Shown piece by piece: positions 62,054 to 64,000 of a stretch of DNA of 64,000 nucleotides. Location: positions 1 through 64,000 of the forward strand of contig JBDHWQ010000013.1 in assembly GCA_039810245.1 (NCBI GenBank), read 5' to 3'. The position numbers and the translations under genes were made by a program. Position 1 is the stretch's first letter. Every line of letters starts with the position of its first letter. The notes beneath the pieces were generated by a model that was given only the letters and a program-made list of their open reading frames with translations, searched no databases and was not told where the DNA came from. Source of the DNA: CALDSL01 sp039810245. Lineage in GTDB: Bacteria > Chloroflexota > Anaerolineae > Anaerolineales > Anaerolineaceae.

Positions 62054-63541
62054 TTACTCGATGACAAGGTCCGGGAATTCGTTGCGGACTGCGTCTTTCC
62101 ACAGTTTCCACATCTCATCCAGGGTAACGGTGCCTTCCAGGTAGGAATTCAGCGGATCATTCAGCGCGCGCTGGATCGCATCGTCGGAGCCCTGCATCAG
62201 GCGAGCGGTGACGGTGGGGGCCGCGGCAGCAAAGCCACCGTAGGAGTTCTGGCCACCCAGGAACTTGCTCATTTCCGAGTTGTCGAACGAATTGGTGATC
62301 TTGTCTACCACAACCTTGCTGGAGACGAAGTCGCCGGCGGCCTGGTACTGATCATCCGGAACGGTCGGGTCGATGGCCTTGAGGTATTCGTTGGTGTAAA
62401 CGCCCGTGGCCCAGTTGGTCAGGTTTTCCTGGTCGAGGGTGCAGAAGCGCACGAATTCTTTGGCCAGGTCCATGTTCTTGGTTTCTTTCATCACACCCAG
62501 CCAGGTGCCGCCCCACTGGTAGGGGAGCGGGCCGGTGATGACGCCCCAGTCACCCACGGTGCTGGAGGAGCCATCCGCCGACTTGGCATTGGGGGCCAGT
62601 ACGTAGGGCAGACCCCAGGTGGGCAGGAAGTAGGAGAAGACCTTCTTGGGGTTGCCTTCGGCATCCTTCAGGCTGTCATTCATGCCGGCGAACCAGCCTT
62701 CTTGCCACTGGGTAGCCTTGGCTTCGTAACCGTTGTCGCGGAAGAGCTTGACGGTCTCGACCATCTTGTTGACCATCGGGTCGACGGTCAGCTTGCCGTC
62801 TACCACCCACGGCTGTTCGCGGTTGGCGTAGAACAGGTTCATGAAGTCGCCATTGGAAGCAACCATGTAGGTGTTACCACCGGACTTTTCTTTGACAACC
62901 TGGGCCGCGGCAGCGTACTTGTCCATGTCGCCGAGGATTTCCTGCATCTTGGCCGGATCATCGGTGCCAAAGTATTCCTTGGCCAGGCTGCGGCGGTAGA
63001 ACAGCGCGCCCGGGGTGGCCTGGTAAGCATAGGCCTTGGTCACGCCGTCGCTGGTGCCCACGTCGGTGACGAACTTGTAGGTCTGGTCCTCTTCGGCGTA
63101 TTTCATCAGGTCGCCGAGGTCAGCCAGGAAATCGCTTTCGACGTAGCTCTTGACGAACGCGGCTTCGAGGGCAACCACATCCGGAACCTGGTCGGTGCCG
63201 AGGGTAGCCATGAGCTTGGTCTGGTATTCACCGTTGGTCATGGGGATCATGGTGTAGACCACATCCACATCCGGGTGGGTCTTTTCGAAAGCGACCGCCA
63301 TGGTCATGATTTCATTGGTGAACGACCATACATTGAGCACGGTTTTGCCAGCGGCGGGCGCCGGGGCAGCCGGGGCTTCGGTGGCGGCGGGGGCAGCGGC
63401 AGGCGCTTCGGTCGCAGCCGGGGCAGCGGGAGCGTTGGTGGCAGCCGGGGCAGCCGGGGCCTGGGTGGCAGCGGGGGTGCAGGCACCCAGCAGCATCGCC
63501 GCAAGCAGTAAAACAGAGAACAGCACAGACAAGCGTTTCAT
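62054..63541 (-). CDS. Sugar-binding lipoprotein of the ABC importer
   Basis: 495 residues. Signal peptide and lipobox LLGACT (about 17-22), an Ala/Pro/Thr/Glu linker (about 25-65), then a family 1 extracellular solute-binding fold with NVWSFTNEIMTMAVAFEKTHPDVDV (about 70-94). Anchored on the cell surface, it captures sugars for the two permeases. GAAGGAG is 11 bases before ATG 63541. A LacI-family operator lies 98 bases upstream, suggesting induction by the imported sugar. Confidence 0.93.
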   Translation of the reverse strand: MKRLSVLFSVLLLAAMLLGACTPAATQAPAAPAATNAPAAPAATEAPAAAPAATEAPAAPAPAAGKTVLNVWSFTNEIMTMAVAFEKTHPDVDVVYTMIPMTNGEYQTKLMATLGTDQVPDVVALEAAFVKSYVESDFLADLGDLMKYAEEDQTYKFVTDVGTSDGVTKAYAYQATPGALFYRRSLAKEYFGTDDPAKMQEILGDMDKYAAAAQVVKEKSGGNTYMVASNGDFMNLFYANREQPWVVDGKLTVDPMVNKMVETVKLFRDNGYEAKATQWQEGWFAGMNDSLKDAEGNPKKVFSYFLPTWGLPYVLAPNAKSADGSSSTVGDWGVITGPLPYQWGGTWLGVMKETKNMDLAKEFVRFCTLDQENLTNWATGVYTNEYLKAIDPTVPDDQYQAAGDFVSSKVVVDKITNSFDNSEMSKFLGGQNSYGGFAAAAPTVTARLMQGSDDAIQRALNDPLNSYLEGTVTLDEMWKLWKDAVRNEFPDLVIE

Positions 63542-63638
63542 CGTTCTTTTTCTCCTTCAGAAAATGTTTGAATTGAACGAACAGCGAAATCCTCAAAAAG
63601 CGTGTTGTTAACCACCTCCTTACATTTCAGAGTTTTTA

Positions 63639-63652
63639 TGGAAGCGCTCTCA
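63639..63652. promoter_or_regulatory. LacI/CcpA-type operator
   Basis: TGGAAGCGCTCTCA matches TGNAANCGNTNNCA exactly. It lies between the regulator and the binding-protein gene. Near the site, TTCAGA and CATAAA on the minus strand are 18 bases apart and could be a promoter that the operator overlaps. Confidence 0.75.
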
Positions 63653-63694
63653 ATATTTCTGAATACCCGTTAGTTGGTGGGAGCGATCCGTTTA

Positions 63695-64000
63695 TCACTT
63701 TCTTCCGCAAGAGTCGCGCAGGATTAATTCGGTGTCCAGAATAATATGCCGCGCAGGCGCCGAGCCATTGGCTATTACGTCCATCAAAAGCTCCACGGCC
63801 CGGGCGCCAAATTTCAGGATTGGCTGGCGGACAGTAGTCAGCGCCGGCGTGATCGTCGCGGCCACCGGCAGATCGTCGTAGCCCACGACGGCCACATCTT
63901 CCGGAACGCGCAGGCCAGCCTCGTGGATAGCGCGCATGGCGCCTACCGCCATCGTATCGGAAGCAGCGAAGACGGCCTGCGGGTTGTGCGGCAAAAGTTG
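63695..64000 (-). CDS. LacI-family regulator (C-terminal part)
   Basis: The frame is open to the window edge; about 101 C-terminal residues are seen. They match the LacI/PurR effector domain: PQAVFAASDTMAVGAMRAI, VPEDVAVVGYDDLPVAATITPALTTVRQP, and a terminal ILDTELILRDSC. The HTH is outside. It is the probable repressor of the xylose transporter genes, with the operator at 63639. The ligand is not determined. Confidence 0.92.
   Translation of the reverse strand, partial: QLLPHNPQAVFAASDTMAVGAMRAIHEAGLRVPEDVAVVGYDDLPVAATITPALTTVRQPILKFGARAVELLMDVIANGSAPARHIILDTELILRDSCGRK

Noticed and set aside
62702..63511. A Gly/Ser-rich plus-strand frame opposite the sugar-binding protein
   Set aside because: Its low-complexity tail is the reverse complement of the Ala/Pro linker; no independent evidence of coding.
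1..64000. CRISPR arrays, insertion sequences, prophage
   Set aside because: No regularly spaced direct repeats, transposase, integrase, capsid or terminase genes were seen; RusA and RecT are isolated.

Overview
The window is a dense, GC-rich bacterial chromosome segment with short intergenic gaps, frequent 4-base ATGA gene overlaps and no rRNA, CRISPR array, intact prophage or transposase. Gene content points to Chloroflexota, probably class Anaerolineae: lipoproteins with Thr/Pro/Ala-rich linkers, CapA-like lipoproteins, a Zn-ribbon/LysM surface protein, a T-box-controlled leuS, a Gram-positive-type SOS box, a lipoprotein serpin and a sugar ABC importer of the MalEFG kind. The taxonomic call is an inference from protein style, not from a marker gene.

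Layout. 1-6.6 kb: a PAP2 phosphatase (cut by the window edge) diverges from a transglutaminase-like membrane protein; then an M20 peptidase/PfkB kinase pair, a guanidine-II (mini-ykkC) riboswitch in front of a truncated sugE, and two small membrane proteins. 6.6-12.6 kb: a surface-glycan cluster (Zn-ribbon protein, RffA/WecE-type aminotransferase, methyltransferase, WbqC-like protein, GT2 glycosyltransferase, polytopic membrane protein) containing a REP-like repeat. 12.7-15.4 kb: a possible structured RNA, recX and RNase Y. 15.4-18.4 kb: MBL hydrolase, MFS transporter and an M24 aminopeptidase. 18.7-22.5 kb: two tRNA-Ala genes, a leucine T-box, leuS and a creatininase-family protein. 22.5-31.4 kb: AlkZ-like protein, serpin, thiolase, two tandem CapA-like lipoproteins, cyclase-family protein, FabL-like reductase and DUF309. 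31.4-38.4 kb: class III aminotransferase, thioredoxin reductase, LysM protein, HemW, Tat-exported L,D-transpeptidase and GH25 lysozyme. 38.4-46.7 kb: beta-helix membrane protein, RusA with an SOS box, cytochrome P450, RecT/Bet, PMT-like membrane protein, ChaB and DUF2254. 46.7-54.8 kb: NYN/OST-HTH protein, TreZ, small membrane protein, SGNH membrane protein, DUF35/thiolase pair and KptA. 55-64 kb: a xylose/xylooligosaccharide cluster (xylB, GH3, xylA, two permeases, binding protein, LacI-family regulator).

How genes work together. The xylose cluster is the clearest pathway: binding protein and two permeases import an oligosaccharide (the ATPase is not here), GH3 trims it, XylA isomerises xylose and XylB phosphorylates xylulose, under a LacI-family repressor with a textbook palindrome upstream of the binding protein. 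The 6.6-12.6 kb block looks like synthesis and transfer of a 4-amino-4,6-dideoxy sugar. Several genes carry a -10 hexamer only 6-10 bases before the start codon, suggesting leaderless or near-leaderless mRNAs. The most interesting small-scale signals are the guanidine-II riboswitch stranded on a sugE remnant, the GAAC-N4-GTTC box at rusA, the unassigned structured region before recX and the degenerate CapA-like pair.
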